Part shown: one piece after another, positions 49,701-54,495 of the stretch
Position numbering within the stretch: the first letter of the stretch is position 1
Layout: each line of letters opens with the position of its first letter
Assembly: GCF_963678975.1 (NCBI RefSeq)
Contig: NC_089276.1
Location: forward strand, 25,155,059-25,219,058
Origin: Dysidea avara
Lineage: Eukaryota > Porifera > Demospongiae > Dictyoceratida > Dysideidae
Length of the DNA stretch: 64,000 nt
Direction: 5' to 3'
Translations under genes and position numbers: made by a program
The notes under the pieces: model-generated
The model's database searches: none
What the model was told of the DNA's origin: nothing
What the model saw: only the letters and a program-made list of their open reading frames with translations

Positions 49701-50571
49701 CTGTCTTGCTGGAATCCACATCCAGCCCAATTCCATCAGTAACATCATAGTACTCTAAGCAGTTCTCATCAACATTCAGACTACAGAGCACATCACTACA
49801 TAGAGCAGCACCATTCTCCAATGGTAATTCTTCACTGGACCAGTCAAATTTCTCTGCAAGGTAAATAAACAGCACACAAAGTCCTTATTCAACTTCCATT
49901 ATACAGGCCCAACTGTTCATACTAGTATTGCTATGAAGTCATATTTAAAGGCTGTAAGTTAAAATGAGCTGCTGGATGACTTAATTGTTGAAACAAGCAG
50001 GGACTGACTCACAGGGGATCACAAACCACAAACACTATACTTCCAGCCCATAACAATACTTTCTCATACACAATTTTCAGTTTGTACCTGCACATGTACT
50101 GCTTACATGGGATTGAGTGTGCATCAAATGTTTTCACATATGCTTCCATGTTGATCAACAAGCAGAATGACAAGTGTACAATAATTAATAACAGGCAAGA
50201 GGAAAGTATCTACTGCAACTATCTTAAGTATCTATCATTAGCTAGCCTGAGCATGACAGAATTGTGACATTGAAAAATTTCTCTGGCCTTGCATTCAACA
50301 CTACTAGCTACACAAACAGCTGAACACCAAGACATAGAAAGCTACCTGACTGCCATGGAGAGAGGTAGGTAAGGTCTGGGAGGTCACCTTTGTGTATATA
50401 GTTGTCCACGTGTTCAAGGTGTTGCGGTGGCAACAGTAGCATACGCTCCAACAAAGCGTGTCTCTTCTTTAGTGCCTGGATAATTAAGTAGAATGAATTA
50501 ATTACCCACTTAACACATTTCAAATGAAAACTTACTTCGGCCACATAATTTACAGCCAAGTATTTAGGCAT
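4789..50571 (-). CDS. Unidentified large multi-exon gene (12 exons seen, 3' end beyond window)
   Basis: Exons in transcription order: 50571-50536, 50475-50346, 49853-49569, 48708-48552, 48232-48115, 47179-47062, 42337-42233, 41940-41796, 19313-19141, 12145-12053, 5251-5078, 4881-4789. Each has AG/GT borders and all eleven junction phases match, giving about 542 codons without a stop, so I am confident it is one gene. The ATG at 50571 opens [12 protein letters not shown], followed by a basic, leucine-rich helix-like stretch ([17 protein letters not shown]). The rest is acidic and Ser/Asp/Glu/Pro-rich, with clusters such as DEDDDK and IDDEDEQ, and looks largely disordered. I recognise no domain and assign no function; a nuclear or scaffold role is only a guess from composition. 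It is head-to-head with ZDHHC24. Introns between exons 8-9, 9-10 and 10-11 are about 22.5, 7.0 and 6.8 kb and full of transposons. The donor of exon 9 (GTGAGG) and the exon 10/11 link are the weakest points. Confidence 0.7.
5252..8280. other. Intron 10, left part: no recognised gene
   Basis: This is intronic sequence of the unknown gene. Minus-strand open frames at 6925-7200 and 7240-7498 are short and match nothing I know. A TAGCTAAGTGGTTAGTATG stretch at 7008-7026 resembles a tRNA-type A box but lacks a convincing B box. Confidence 0.35.
8290..8512 (+). pseudogene. YqaJ-type exonuclease domain relic (transposon-derived)
   Basis: Three frames together read AASPDGL, then [18 protein letters not shown], then [10 protein letters not shown], the order found in YqaJ/lambda-exonuclease-like domains that accompany some eukaryotic DNA transposons. 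Frame changes near 8333 and 8450 and a stop at about 8458 show it is dead. The EIKCP motif corresponds to the family's catalytic E-x-K. Confidence 0.6.
8496..8692. repeat. Nested inverted-repeat cluster
   Basis: Short blocks such as ACCTGTATACAGCTCAATTG, GACCTCAATACAGAGCTG and their reverse complements recur in both orientations over about 200 bp, immediately after the YqaJ relic. Confidence 0.75.
9589..9907. mobile_element. hAT-like MITE with 5-bp target duplication CCTTG
   Basis: Termini are CAGGGGCAGATCCAGGG and CCCTGGATCCGCCCCTG, with G/C-rich subterminal runs, and CCTTG repeats flank them directly (9584-9588, 9908-9912). 319 bp, non-coding. It contains the GATACTCTAATAGAGCAGTC motif. 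Related ends and the same target length occur at 53921-54490. Confidence 0.85.
10030..10506 (-). pseudogene. Mutator-like transposase relic
   Basis: Minus-strand fragments read [11 protein letters not shown], then GVIFGAH, then (after a frame change near 10213) [11 protein letters not shown] and CFKNW. This is the catalytic-core pattern of the metazoan Mutator-like transposase domain: V-V-D-G-W, then a TGK-type turn, then a Cys-rich segment. Stops and frame changes make it a fossil. It is about 1.5 kb from the YqaJ relic but on the other strand. Confidence 0.55.
10507..12052. other. Intron 10, right part
   Basis: About 1.5 kb. The region 10960-11340 has an open frame on each strand, but it is built of near-repeated blocks (for example GTGAGATGGCTAC at 11308 and 11499, GATGAAATTGATGAAA-like at 11238 and 11428), which suggests diverged duplications rather than a gene. 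A T16-type homopolymer sits near 11670. No function is assigned. Confidence 0.35.
12431..12716. repeat. 61-bp tandem repeat, about 4.7 copies (left subterminal region of EnSpm)
   Basis: The unit runs TCTCTATTTTGTATGCATAC, then AGTTTAGTAACATTTGTTAT, then CAAAATGTTGTCTTCAAATTG. Starts are at 12431, 12492, 12553, 12614 and 12675, exactly 61 bp apart. The TGCATAC core also recurs at the other flank of the element. Confidence 0.95.
13472..16611 (-). CDS. EnSpm/CACTA transposase, apparently intact
   Basis: Two exons: 16611-16476 (45 codons, basic [20 protein letters not shown] start) and 16068-13472, joined in phase by GTAAGT and TGCAG borders over a 407-nt intron; about 910 aa. The N-terminal 150 residues are very acidic (Glu/Asp/His). 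A zinc-ribbon-like pair follows (YCPQC, CSVC). The catalytic region of the Transposase_21 type shows [17 protein letters not shown], then [11 protein letters not shown] with a downstream CCKC knuckle, then [13 protein letters not shown]. The DUF4218-type C-terminal region reads [20 protein letters not shown] and [10 protein letters not shown]. It mobilises the element by a DDE cut-and-paste reaction. No stop or frameshift is present in 2.7 kb of coding sequence, unlike every other transposase here. The ATG at 16057 would be an alternative start if the first exon is not used. Confidence 0.85.
16612..16887. promoter_or_regulatory. Divergent promoter of the EnSpm element
   Basis: 276 bp between the two start codons of the divergent EnSpm genes. 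It is locally more G/C-rich than the surroundings, including TTGCGCGATTCTACGACG and GAGTGCGGGAGATATAG. No TATA motif is clear. Bidirectional firing is inferred from layout. Confidence 0.45.
16888..18606 (+). CDS. EnSpm-associated BEN-domain protein (one frameshift in a C-run)
   Basis: Exons 16888-17047, 17350-18428 and 18476-18606 join in phase. Exon 1 ([20 protein letters not shown]) resembles a small chromatin-type N-terminal domain. Exon 2 has a basic/acidic stretch ([24 protein letters not shown]), a long Thr/Ser/Arg repeat (17620-17900), a Tyr/Pro-rich part and a short coiled coil ([20 protein letters not shown]). It then enters a BEN-like domain ([20 protein letters not shown]), finished in exon 3 ([12 protein letters not shown]), ending at TAG 18606. 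The frame moves by one base within the C-rich tract at about 17983-18005; this may be a real mutation, a polymorphism or a homopolymer error. BEN domains bind DNA or chromatin; a role in element targeting or regulation is inference. Confidence 0.65.
17066..17314. mobile_element. MITE (GTGACCGG family) inside an intron of the EnSpm BEN gene
   Basis: The inverted ends are GTGACCGGATTTGC and GCAAATCCGGTCAC, with 4-bp direct flanks ATTT on both sides (17062-17065, 17315-17318). 249 bp, non-coding. It fills most of the 302-nt intron 17048-17349. A full sibling is at 40211-40434 with ATAT flanks. Confidence 0.85.
17650..17900 (+). repeat. 18-bp coding minisatellite (Thr-rich hexapeptide)
   Basis: Repeats of ACCACTACAGCCAACCGA or the AGCCGA variant encode T-T-A-(N/S)-R-T about fourteen times within the BEN-protein gene. 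Antisense open frames over it are shadows. Confidence 0.95.
18690..19020. repeat. Right subterminal repeats of the EnSpm element
   Basis: Dense, diverged copies of TGCATACAATTT or TGTATGCATAC in both orientations, for example 18717, 18797, 18845, 18868 and 18986. They match the core of the 61-bp repeat at the left flank. Confidence 0.65.
19314..20665. other. Intron 8, left part: no recognised gene
   Basis: 1.35 kb of A/T-rich intron. An imperfect inverted pair (GGCTTGGTTCGG at about 20032, CCGAACTGAGCC at about 20083) suggests a small degraded foldback. No ORF is supported. Confidence 0.35.
20666..20812. mobile_element. piggyBac-type palindromic MITE with TTAA target duplication
   Basis: The arms AGCACTGCC and GGCAGTGCT continue as an imperfect hairpin (GTGTATGGAAAATACAGCAC against GTGCTGTATTTTTCATACAC). 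TTAA is present at both borders (20662-20665 and 20813-20816). 147 bp, non-coding. Confidence 0.85.
21099..23459 (+). pseudogene. P-element-like (THAP9-type) transposase, decayed
   Basis: The segments follow the P-transposase order: a leucine-rich coiled coil ([14 protein letters not shown]), [97 protein letters not shown], ending KRAKK and stop at 23459. Introns with matching phase can be traced, for example 21828-21923. It is broken by TAG at about 21354, a frame change near 21665, TGA at 22160 and TAG at about 23328. No THAP zinc finger is visible at the N-terminus. It represents an immobile copy, unless complemented in trans. Confidence 0.8.
23548..23645. repeat. 98-bp foldback
   Basis: The arms GTTAGAGACC and GGTCTCTAAC extend inward through GATCT and AAAACC blocks. 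A half-copy (GGTCTCTAAGTGGATTTTAA) occurs at about 25810, so the pair brackets the recombinase relic. Confidence 0.8.
23771..25347 (+). pseudogene. Crypton-like tyrosine recombinase (KIAA1958/DUF3504 type), decayed
   Basis: The N-terminal part (23771-24210) has two [16 protein letters not shown] repeats in an acidic region. The core-binding part reads [19 protein letters not shown] and [20 protein letters not shown]. The catalytic domain has the first Arg ([11 protein letters not shown]), the box-[14 protein letters not shown] with Lys in place of the usual Arg, an RH pair ([12 protein letters not shown]) and the Tyr nucleophile in SYKR. It is broken by a frame change near 24205, TAG at about 24329, TAA at about 24456 and TAA at about 24793. 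Crypton recombinases integrate by tyrosine-mediated strand exchange. Cellular relatives of the same domain exist in animals, but stops and context indicate a mobile origin. Confidence 0.75.
25408..25535. repeat. Short tandem array (about 27-30 bp, four to five units)
   Basis: Units of the form TTCACTGCAATTGTAACTT plus a T-rich tail directly follow the recombinase relic. Confidence 0.8.
25536..26871. other. Interior of the 7.6-kb element without recognised gene
   Basis: A/T-rich. It includes the half-copy of the 23548 foldback near 25810 and two near-copies of CACAATCAAATTCCTTTAAGC (25600-25650). Nothing else is recognised. Confidence 0.3.
26872..27887 (-). pseudogene. Transposon ORF relic with RGGL motif, family unassigned
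   Basis: Two minus-strand pieces: 27887-27606 ([20 protein letters not shown]) and 27249-26872. The second contains [20 protein letters not shown] and [14 protein letters not shown]. The combination of an (Y/A)-A-G-Y-V segment followed 40-60 residues later by W-x-x-x-x-(D/N)RGGL recurs in many uncharacterised transposon proteins of sponges and cnidarians. A SINE splits the two pieces. Which family it belongs to, and whether it was a cargo gene of the 7.6-kb element, is unknown. Confidence 0.45.
27285..27600 (-). mobile_element. tRNA-derived SINE
   Basis: On the minus strand a B-box-like GCAGGTTCGAGGCTACC (about 27367-27383) follows a tRNA-like stretch. The unit is bordered by two related blocks, CTGGTCCTACAGCCTG (27282) and CTGGTCCCACAGCCTG (27577). 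It interrupts the RGGL-type ORF relic, so it inserted later. Confidence 0.55.
28068..28122. repeat. Hairpin near the right end of the 7.6-kb element
   Basis: The arms GAATACAAAAATTGA and TCAATTTTTGTATTC flank a short loop. Similar GAATACAAAATTACA arms occur at 43014-43070. Confidence 0.75.
28427..28740. repeat. Diverged direct duplication of about 170 bp
   Basis: The blocks ATCAGTAAGTGTTTA, TTTCTAG-TGTAGAA and ATTAGTTTGGCTGG-type sequence at 28496-28580 recur in order at 28638-28725. No coding capacity. Confidence 0.6.
29193..29274 (-). tRNA. tRNA-Ser-GCT: tRNA-Ser (anticodon GCT)
   Basis: 82-nt class II tRNA on the minus strand. The acceptor stem GGTGGAG pairs with CTCCATC (one G-T pair). 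D-arm GTGGCCGAGTGGTTAAGGC; the anticodon loop TTGCTAA in a perfect ATGGA/TCCAT stem gives GCT; a serine-type long variable arm follows; T-arm GTGGGTTCAAATCCCAT. The 3' flank is a run of eight T (a Pol III terminator) on the transcribed strand at 29183-29190. CCA is not encoded, as in nuclear genes. Internal A and B boxes are intact, so it is probably functional, inside the longest intron of the unknown gene. Confidence 0.95.
29275..30731. other. Intron 8, middle part: no recognised gene
   Basis: 1.4 kb, A/T-rich. ATGCATG-rich sequence (30120-30310) is low complexity. No ORF or terminal repeat is recognised. Confidence 0.35.
30732..32672 (+). pseudogene. hAT-superfamily transposase, decayed
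   Basis: It starts [18 protein letters not shown] (ATG 30732). A TTF-type zinc-finger region follows ([35 protein letters not shown]). The DUF4371-like core has [17 protein letters not shown] residues overlapping [17 protein letters not shown] and [20 protein letters not shown]. Further downstream come a helical region ([19 protein letters not shown]) and a C-terminal [20 protein letters not shown]. Stops at about 30821, 31096 and 31700 and several frame changes show it is not functional. It resembles the ZMYM6/ZNF862-type branch of hAT transposases. The terminal repeats of this copy were not found. Confidence 0.65.
33174..36065. mobile_element. 2.9-kb element with about 560-bp terminal inverted repeats
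   Basis: Ends are GGGTCATTCCATACCAAATC and the inverted GATTTGGTATGGAATGACCC. The arms match from 33174 to about 33740 and from 35505 to 36065, with diverged positions and small indels. ATAC lies directly outside both ends (33170-33173, 36066-36069). The centre (33745-35500) has no ORF; it carries internally repeated GGCCACCT...AAGGGCCAA segments (34440-34560, 35085-35215) and a CAGTGGAAC MITE-like start at 35064. Non-autonomous; family unknown. Confidence 0.85.
37000..40195. repeat. Satellite array of about 30-31-bp monomers, array 2
   Basis: Same monomer types as array 1, with an added GTTCAGCTAGAAACAAGTCACCC-like variant frequent at 38100-39350. About 3.2 kb. Open frames in it (for example 37799-38017) only translate the repeat. 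Confidence 0.93.
40211..40434. mobile_element. MITE (GTGACCGG family), complete copy
   Basis: Inverted ends GTGACCGGATTTGCGAAAAG and CTTTTCGCAAATCCGGTCAC, with ATAT directly repeated outside (40207-40210, 40435-40438). 224 bp, non-coding, inserted at the satellite border of copy 2. Confidence 0.9.
40595..40922. repeat. Near-perfect palindrome, second copy
   Basis: Arms TCTAATCCAAAACAGCC and GGCTGTTTTGGATTAGA as at 3671-3998, centre near 40760. The two copies differ at a few positions and in the short loop. Confidence 0.93.
41497..41565 (+). mobile_element. tRNA-derived SINE head
   Basis: CCTGGTACAGTGGTAAGACA resembles an A-box D-arm and GTTTGATTCTCACTA a B-box T-arm, spaced as in a tRNA, but the stems are imperfect, so it is a tRNA-derived element rather than a tRNA. 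Confidence 0.5.
42840..43110. repeat. Inverted-repeat cluster with a tRNA-like segment
   Basis: GTAATTTTGTAT-CATTTGCC arms (42857-42885) face CATTTGCCATTCTGAATAC (43006-43030), and a further palindrome spans 43014-43070. Between them the minus strand has GCAAGTTCGAGTCTTGC (42908-42924), a perfect T-arm-like hairpin. The family is not identified. Confidence 0.5.
43091..43396 (-). other. Unassigned 101-codon open frame
   Basis: It reads [20 protein letters not shown] and [17 protein letters not shown] with balanced composition. It is not bordered by host-gene-compatible splice sites I could confirm, and it sits among MITEs. It may be a transposon fragment; no function is assigned. Confidence 0.2.
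43452..43712. mobile_element. Palindromic MITE
   Basis: The arms (TTAATTTAAAAATGAAGTAG, GGGATCTATGCAATAAAAAG) recur inverted at 43650-43700. The inner parts read AAGTCCCTACTTTGGCA and TGCCAAAGTAGGGACTT-like. About 260 bp, non-coding. Confidence 0.8.
43911..44708. mobile_element. MITE derived from the P-like element
   Basis: Ends are AAGGTGGCGCTGAAGTAAT and the inverted ATNACTTCAGCGCCACCTT form (44690-44708). Its right about 135 bp is the reverse complement of 21010-21150, including the start of the P-like open frame (VENSACEP), so it is an internally deleted relative. An 83-codon open frame (43962-44213) has no known match. I found no clear target duplication. Confidence 0.75.
44709..45839. 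other. Intron 6, no recognised gene
   Basis: A short open stretch near 44950-45100 ([20 protein letters not shown]) and one at 45257-45544 match nothing I know. Dispersed TATTAGAGTATCTCGATC occurs at 45367. Confidence 0.3.
45840..46322 (+). pseudogene. Non-LTR retrotransposon ORF2 C-terminal fragment
   Basis: [19 protein letters not shown] resembles the R-x-L-D-x-(L/V)-Q-x-R helix found after the reverse transcriptase domain of LINEs. The C-terminal [19 protein letters not shown] also fits. A frame change near 46108 and no upstream RT motifs; a 5'-truncated dead copy. Confidence 0.4.
46323..47061. other. Intron 6, right end
   Basis: It includes a CAGTGGGACCTCAATTATCC MITE-like end (46676) and three to four copies of the TCTATTAGAGTA motif at 46713-46780, 46945 and 46983. 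No gene. Confidence 0.4.
47834..47902. repeat. 13-bp tandem repeat, five copies
   Basis: Perfect units ACAGTGCATGTAT in the intron between host exons 5 and 6. Confidence 0.95.
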
Positions 50572-50725
50572 CTCACAGTCGCACTAACATCAGCTCGAGA
50601 CCAAACTAGCCAAATCAGTAAAAAAAAAAACCAGCTTGCAGCTGGCTGGCTCTGTAAATCACGTGACGCGTTTCTTTTAGCGCGTTTAATTCTAACATTT
50701 TAGGTCAGTGCTGTTTTTTGCGAAC
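50572..50725. promoter_or_regulatory. Divergent promoter between the unknown gene and ZDHHC24
   Basis: Only 154 bp separate the two start codons, so both genes must initiate here or share leaders. The segment contains a palindromic TCACGTGA (50659-50666), an E-box of the type bound by bHLH-ZIP factors, followed by CGCG, and a GCTGGCTGGC stretch. No TATA box is obvious. Use by specific factors is inference. Confidence 0.5.
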
Positions 50726-51592
50726 ATGAGGAGGTTCCTACCGAGGACGAGAATAGATTTTGCCGCGATGGCTATCACCGCAATATTTGCTCCAATAAGC
50801 CTCATTCATGCTATGTTTCTGCTAGCCGCGTTATATCCCAATGGAGCGAGTGATCCAGAGTACGGGTGGAATTATATCAGCCACATTATCTTAGCAGTGT
50901 TCATGTGGACTAACTGTCTAATATACTTTATACAAGTGGTCACGATCGATACGTCTGTTAAAAGCCTAACACTACCAGTTATACTTCAGGATGGTTGGAG
51001 ATACTGCTCCATATGTCAGCTTAATACTCCATTAAGAGCACATCATTGTATCATTTGTAACGTGTGTGTTATCAGAAGGGACCACCACTGTTACTACTCT
51101 GGACAGTGTATTGGTTTGCCAAATCATCGGATTTTTGTGGCTGGACTAATTTATGGTACTCTAGGAGCAATATATGCTGTAGTGTTGTCAATGATAACCA
51201 TAATACATGTTGAATCAGGATTCAATTTTTACACAATTTTGACTGTTCTGTTCCCGATATTTGCCTGGGTGATTGGATTTCAAGAAGTCAACTTGTTGTA
51301 CACCTTGTTTGGATCATTGTCGTTCTTTGGTGGCCTGGCATGTGTAGCATTTTTGTTGCTGCAAGTTGTGCAAATATTACGAGGACAAACATTTTATGAA
51401 TACAAAGTTTCAATATCAGATTACAACCAGGGCTTCATTAAAAATCTGCAAGATGTTTTAGGAAAGAACTGGTGGTTTTATTGGATTCTACCAATCATTC
51501 CAAGCAAACTTCCTGGAGATGGTTCACACTATTTGGAAGTGAAAAAGCACCTTTCTTCTAGTCATGCAGGAAAGGAACTGAAGTCACTTTAG
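50726..51592 (+). CDS. ZDHHC24: Palmitoyltransferase ZDHHC24-like (DHHC protein S-acyltransferase)
   Basis: Single-exon ORF of 288 aa. I start at the ATG at 50726; the open frame extends a little upstream only through GTG. DHHC enzymes transfer palmitate from palmitoyl-CoA, through the DHHC cysteine, to cysteines of membrane-associated proteins in Golgi/ER-type membranes. The cysteine-rich domain is at residues about 94-129, with CSICQ, HHCIICNVC and RRDHHCYYSGQC; the catalytic DHHC is at 119-122. Hydrophobic segments lie near 16-37, 50-72, 138-160, 168-187 and 196-217, fitting a four-to-five-pass topology. Assignment to ZDHHC24 rather than other DHHCs rests on RRDHHC followed by a non-PW hexapeptide, LRGQTFYE in the place of TTxE, and the C-terminal KLPGDG after a tryptophan-rich helix. 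The usual TTxE reads TFYE here, a small departure. Confidence 0.85.
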   Translation: MRRFLPRTRIDFAAMAITAIFAPISLIHAMFLLAALYPNGASDPEYGWNYISHIILAVFMWTNCLIYFIQVVTIDTSVKSLTLPVILQDGWRYCSICQLNTPLRAHHCIICNVCVIRRDHHCYYSGQCIGLPNHRIFVAGLIYGTLGAIYAVVLSMITIIHVESGFNFYTILTVLFPIFAWVIGFQEVNLLYTLFGSLSFFGGLACVAFLLLQVVQILRGQTFYEYKVSISDYNQGFIKNLQDVLGKNWWFYWILPIIPSKLPGDGSHYLEVKKHLSSSHAGKELKSL

Positions 51593-52120
51593 CAGACAGG
51601 TGTGAACTGAAACCAAGTAATTTATTACCTATGTGTACGGTGTGTGTTATATATAAAATGAAAACTGTGCACATTAAACTTGTACTTTATAGGGTGACTA
51701 TCCCAGCAAATTACAATATTTAAATGAGATTTAAGTTTTATGTAGCTAGCTAAAAACTTTTAAGACAAGATTCATAAACAAACATGGATCACTATTTTAT
51801 CCTGCATGGTATGTGTGATGCATGAGCATACATATACCACCCACGGCATAGATACACAGTCCACTGACTAGAATCTGTATCTTCTAAAGAGCCTGCTACA
51901 CAACCATCTGTGTTATATATAGTCACCACCTTTACAGACTAACCACTCAGGCACTCCTCTTGAACTATTGACAAACGGCTATGCGACATACAGTATTGAT
52001 AAAATAAAAATACATCGTACAAACTAGGGTTGAGTTTTACTGCTAAGAGCCAAAAAACCTATAAATAAATAAAATAAAAATACCATAACCTCTAATCCAA
52101 GGTTTACACAGGCTGTATTT
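51593..52120. other. Convergent intergenic region ZDHHC24 / PARN
   Basis: About 530 bp between two convergent stop codons. It holds the 3' UTRs; an ATTAAA-type poly(A) signal candidate for ZDHHC24 lies near 51674. The A/T-rich run at about 52060-52085 would be the PARN 3' UTR. No ORF or repeat is recognised. Confidence 0.4.
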
Positions 52121-53773
52121 TTACCAGTCGCCTTCATCAAACAACTTGGTCTTTTTAGGTACACTTTCAAGTTTTTCTTCAACATTTGAAGTATTGCTAT
52201 CCTTACTGCTTACTTCTAGCTTTCTCTTTTCTTCACTTCTTGTGGTGTCAACACCTTGAACTTCTCTTTTCACATTTTGAAACTGTTTGTATGTTTGAAC
52301 TGTAAAAGGCTTATCTGCTAGTAAGCTACTAAGTTTCATAGCTTTGAAGCAATCCTCAGATTTTGTTTTGTCAGTGAGAGTAACAAATGCACTAGTCTTG
52401 CACAACCAATTAATCCCGATGCGACCAAATGGAGAGAAAAGTCCATAAATATCCCTCGCCTGTACGCTACTATCAAATGTCAAGTGGAAGACATGACTTC
52501 GATCCGGGATGACATCTGGGGCAGCCAAATCAATGTAAGTCATGTCGTTTGAAAACAAGAAGAAAATTCTATTTAAGAAAGGATTCATTACTGGAAATTC
52601 AGCCAGAAAGCTACCAGGCTTTTCTTCAGGTGTTTTCAACTGTGATTCAAGAAACGCATTGTATGTAGCAAAACAGACTCCGGTCATATATGCATCATAC
52701 CAAGCTGTGTGAGGTGTATTCTTGCTATTACACTTCCTTGGTAACTTCACTTCAACTTTAGGAAAACCACTCTGAGGATTGCATACAGTTGAAAATGCAT
52801 CACCTAAATGTGTGGATGGAATCAAAGGCTTTACTGGGTCTGTGGACCCAATGAGCTTGGTGTCAATAAGTTTGGGGAAGGTGGAGCGAAGAATGGTTTT
52901 AAATTCATCAAAGGTATCTGGAAGTGGGCTCAGGAATTGTCTGTATGTGTGAAGTATATCCAACAAGCAGTTGTGCCCCACTAATAGCTTGCCACTCTCA
53001 ACAAGTGCTTCAATGATATGAAGAAATCCCTTGTATTTGATCTCTTCGTTCCTTTTCTCCTGCTGTTTCCTCTCCCTATCTTTCAACAGCTTGCTTGTAG
53101 GTTTTTTAACTGCAAGAATTTTATCTTTATCTGTAATGTATACAATTAATTGACTGTCTATAAAGTTATCATCAACCACTTGATAAACTAGCTTTCTTTT
53201 GTATGAATTAACACACTCGACCTCAATACCTGGAGTTTTAGGATTACTCAGAAGTGCATCAATTTGCTCCTTCACATTAGCAACAAATGCTTGATCTTCA
53301 GGGTCCGTAACTTCAACACGGTTGCTCTTACGATCTTCCATTCTTTGCTTAAATTCGTCATACTTTTTAGCCTCTGGTTTACTCAGGAAGTACACACCTT
53401 CCCTAACCCACTTGTTGAAATCAAAATTATGCTCGGTTAGAAACTTTATACTGGATGCCTGGCAGAGAAAACGAACATCGCCGGTTCCAGGTGTCGGGTT
53501 GCCCGGAAAAAGAAAAAAATTGTACGGTTGAGCAGTGTATTTTGTTGCAGTGATCTTGGTGAAGAGGCATAACCCAAACTGCATGATAAGAAACTGTGAT
53601 GTCCCCTGCTTAAGTTTTTCATAGCGTTCAGACGGAGTATCTAGCCAGTCCTCCTTTATCCCGTCATCTAGCAGGCCTGTAAATTCTGTATCGAATGCAA
53701 TGAAAGTGCATTCCTTGATTTTTTCAAGCACCTCGCTGTAGTAAGATAGAAAATTTTCCCGCGTGACATCCAT
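52121..53773 (-). CDS. PARN: Poly(A)-specific ribonuclease PARN
   Basis: 550-aa DEDD-family 3'-5' exoribonuclease that shortens mRNA poly(A) tails and trims small RNA 3' ends. I choose the ATG at 53773 (MDVTRENF) over an in-frame ATG nine codons upstream, because it aligns with the family start and puts the first catalytic pair at D28 and E30 (FIAFDTEFTGL). The other exonuclease motifs are visible: LVGHNCLLDILHTY (third Asp) and HTAWYDAYMTG (His and fourth Asp), so the DEDDh site is complete. Residues about 150-250 carry the R3H-type insertion. An RRM-like cap-binding region follows (HVFHLTFDSS to TLTDK). The C-terminus is charged and NLS-like (SEEKRKLEV, VPKKTKLFDEGDW). Length is slightly short of vertebrate PARN, mainly in the tail. 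The gene has no introns, unlike its neighbours. Confidence 0.95.
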   Translation of the reverse strand: MDVTRENFLSYYSEVLEKIKECTFIAFDTEFTGLLDDGIKEDWLDTPSERYEKLKQGTSQFLIMQFGLCLFTKITATKYTAQPYNFFLFPGNPTPGTGDVRFLCQASSIKFLTEHNFDFNKWVREGVYFLSKPEAKKYDEFKQRMEDRKSNRVEVTDPEDQAFVANVKEQIDALLSNPKTPGIEVECVNSYKRKLVYQVVDDNFIDSQLIVYITDKDKILAVKKPTSKLLKDRERKQQEKRNEEIKYKGFLHIIEALVESGKLLVGHNCLLDILHTYRQFLSPLPDTFDEFKTILRSTFPKLIDTKLIGSTDPVKPLIPSTHLGDAFSTVCNPQSGFPKVEVKLPRKCNSKNTPHTAWYDAYMTGVCFATYNAFLESQLKTPEEKPGSFLAEFPVMNPFLNRIFFLFSNDMTYIDLAAPDVIPDRSHVFHLTFDSSVQARDIYGLFSPFGRIGINWLCKTSAFVTLTDKTKSEDCFKAMKLSSLLADKPFTVQTYKQFQNVKREVQGVDTTRSEEKRKLEVSSKDSNTSNVEEKLESVPKKTKLFDEGDW

Positions 53774-53920
53774 GGAGATCGAAACTTTGAATTTAATCAA
53801 TGCCCACCAATGAGAGATTGAGAGCCTACATCACGTGGTTTCCCGTACAAAAGAAGATTTTTATATGCGAGGTCCATTTTTTGCGAAAGTAGAAACCTGC
53901 AAGTCATGCAGTACTAATAT
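53774..53920 (-). promoter_or_regulatory. PARN upstream region
   Basis: This holds the leader and proximal promoter of PARN. A TCACGTGG E-box-like site is at 53830-53837, close in form to the TCACGTGA in the ZDHHC24 divergent promoter. A transposon (53921-54490) limits the region upstream. Confidence 0.35.
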
Positions 53921-54490
53921 CAGTGGCGGATCTCATTGATTTTTTGAGTTTACAGTTTTTTTTTGTCCAGCACTTTTACCATCTGGTGCTGGGGGTGGTG
54001 GCAAAGAGTGCAGGCACCCCGGAAAAAAAAAAAAACTAGATTTTTAAAAGGGGGTTTCTGAAAGTTGGTGTAGCTAAATAAGGCATTTCTCCAGAAAATT
54101 TTGAGACTTTAGAAGTTCTGAGATAGAATTTTAGGCTATTTTTAGTTACCAATTGTAATGCTTTATATATAGCTAACTATAGGGGCAAAGCTGGTGACTA
54201 CAAGCTGTATAGCTTTGATTGCTCTATTAGAGTAGTTACATGACTGCTCTATTAGAGTACCTCGATCGTTTTTAATGCAGTGAGAGATGAAAAGTGAAGT
54301 GTTGCTGAGGGTTTAATAGCTATAAATGGTGTCAGTTAAGTGCAACTGCATGCATGCATGCTACTGAAACACAGTGGTGTTAGCTATAGTTGTTTGCTAT
54401 GACAAATTGTCAGTGCAACAATGTTTATATTATATATTTAAACTGCCACTGAGCTAAATTTATAAGGAAACCCCTCTAGATCCGCCACTG
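53921..54490. mobile_element. hAT-like non-autonomous element, 5-bp target duplication
   Basis: The 570-bp element has termini CAGTGGCGGATCT and AGATCCGCCACTG in inverted orientation, flanked by the direct repeat AATAT (53916-53920 and 54491-54495). It has no coding capacity. Internally it carries two copies of the TCTATTAGAGTA motif (54223-54262). The TIR type resembles hAT elements with short target duplications; family placement is inference. Confidence 0.75.
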
Positions 54491-54495
54491 AATAT

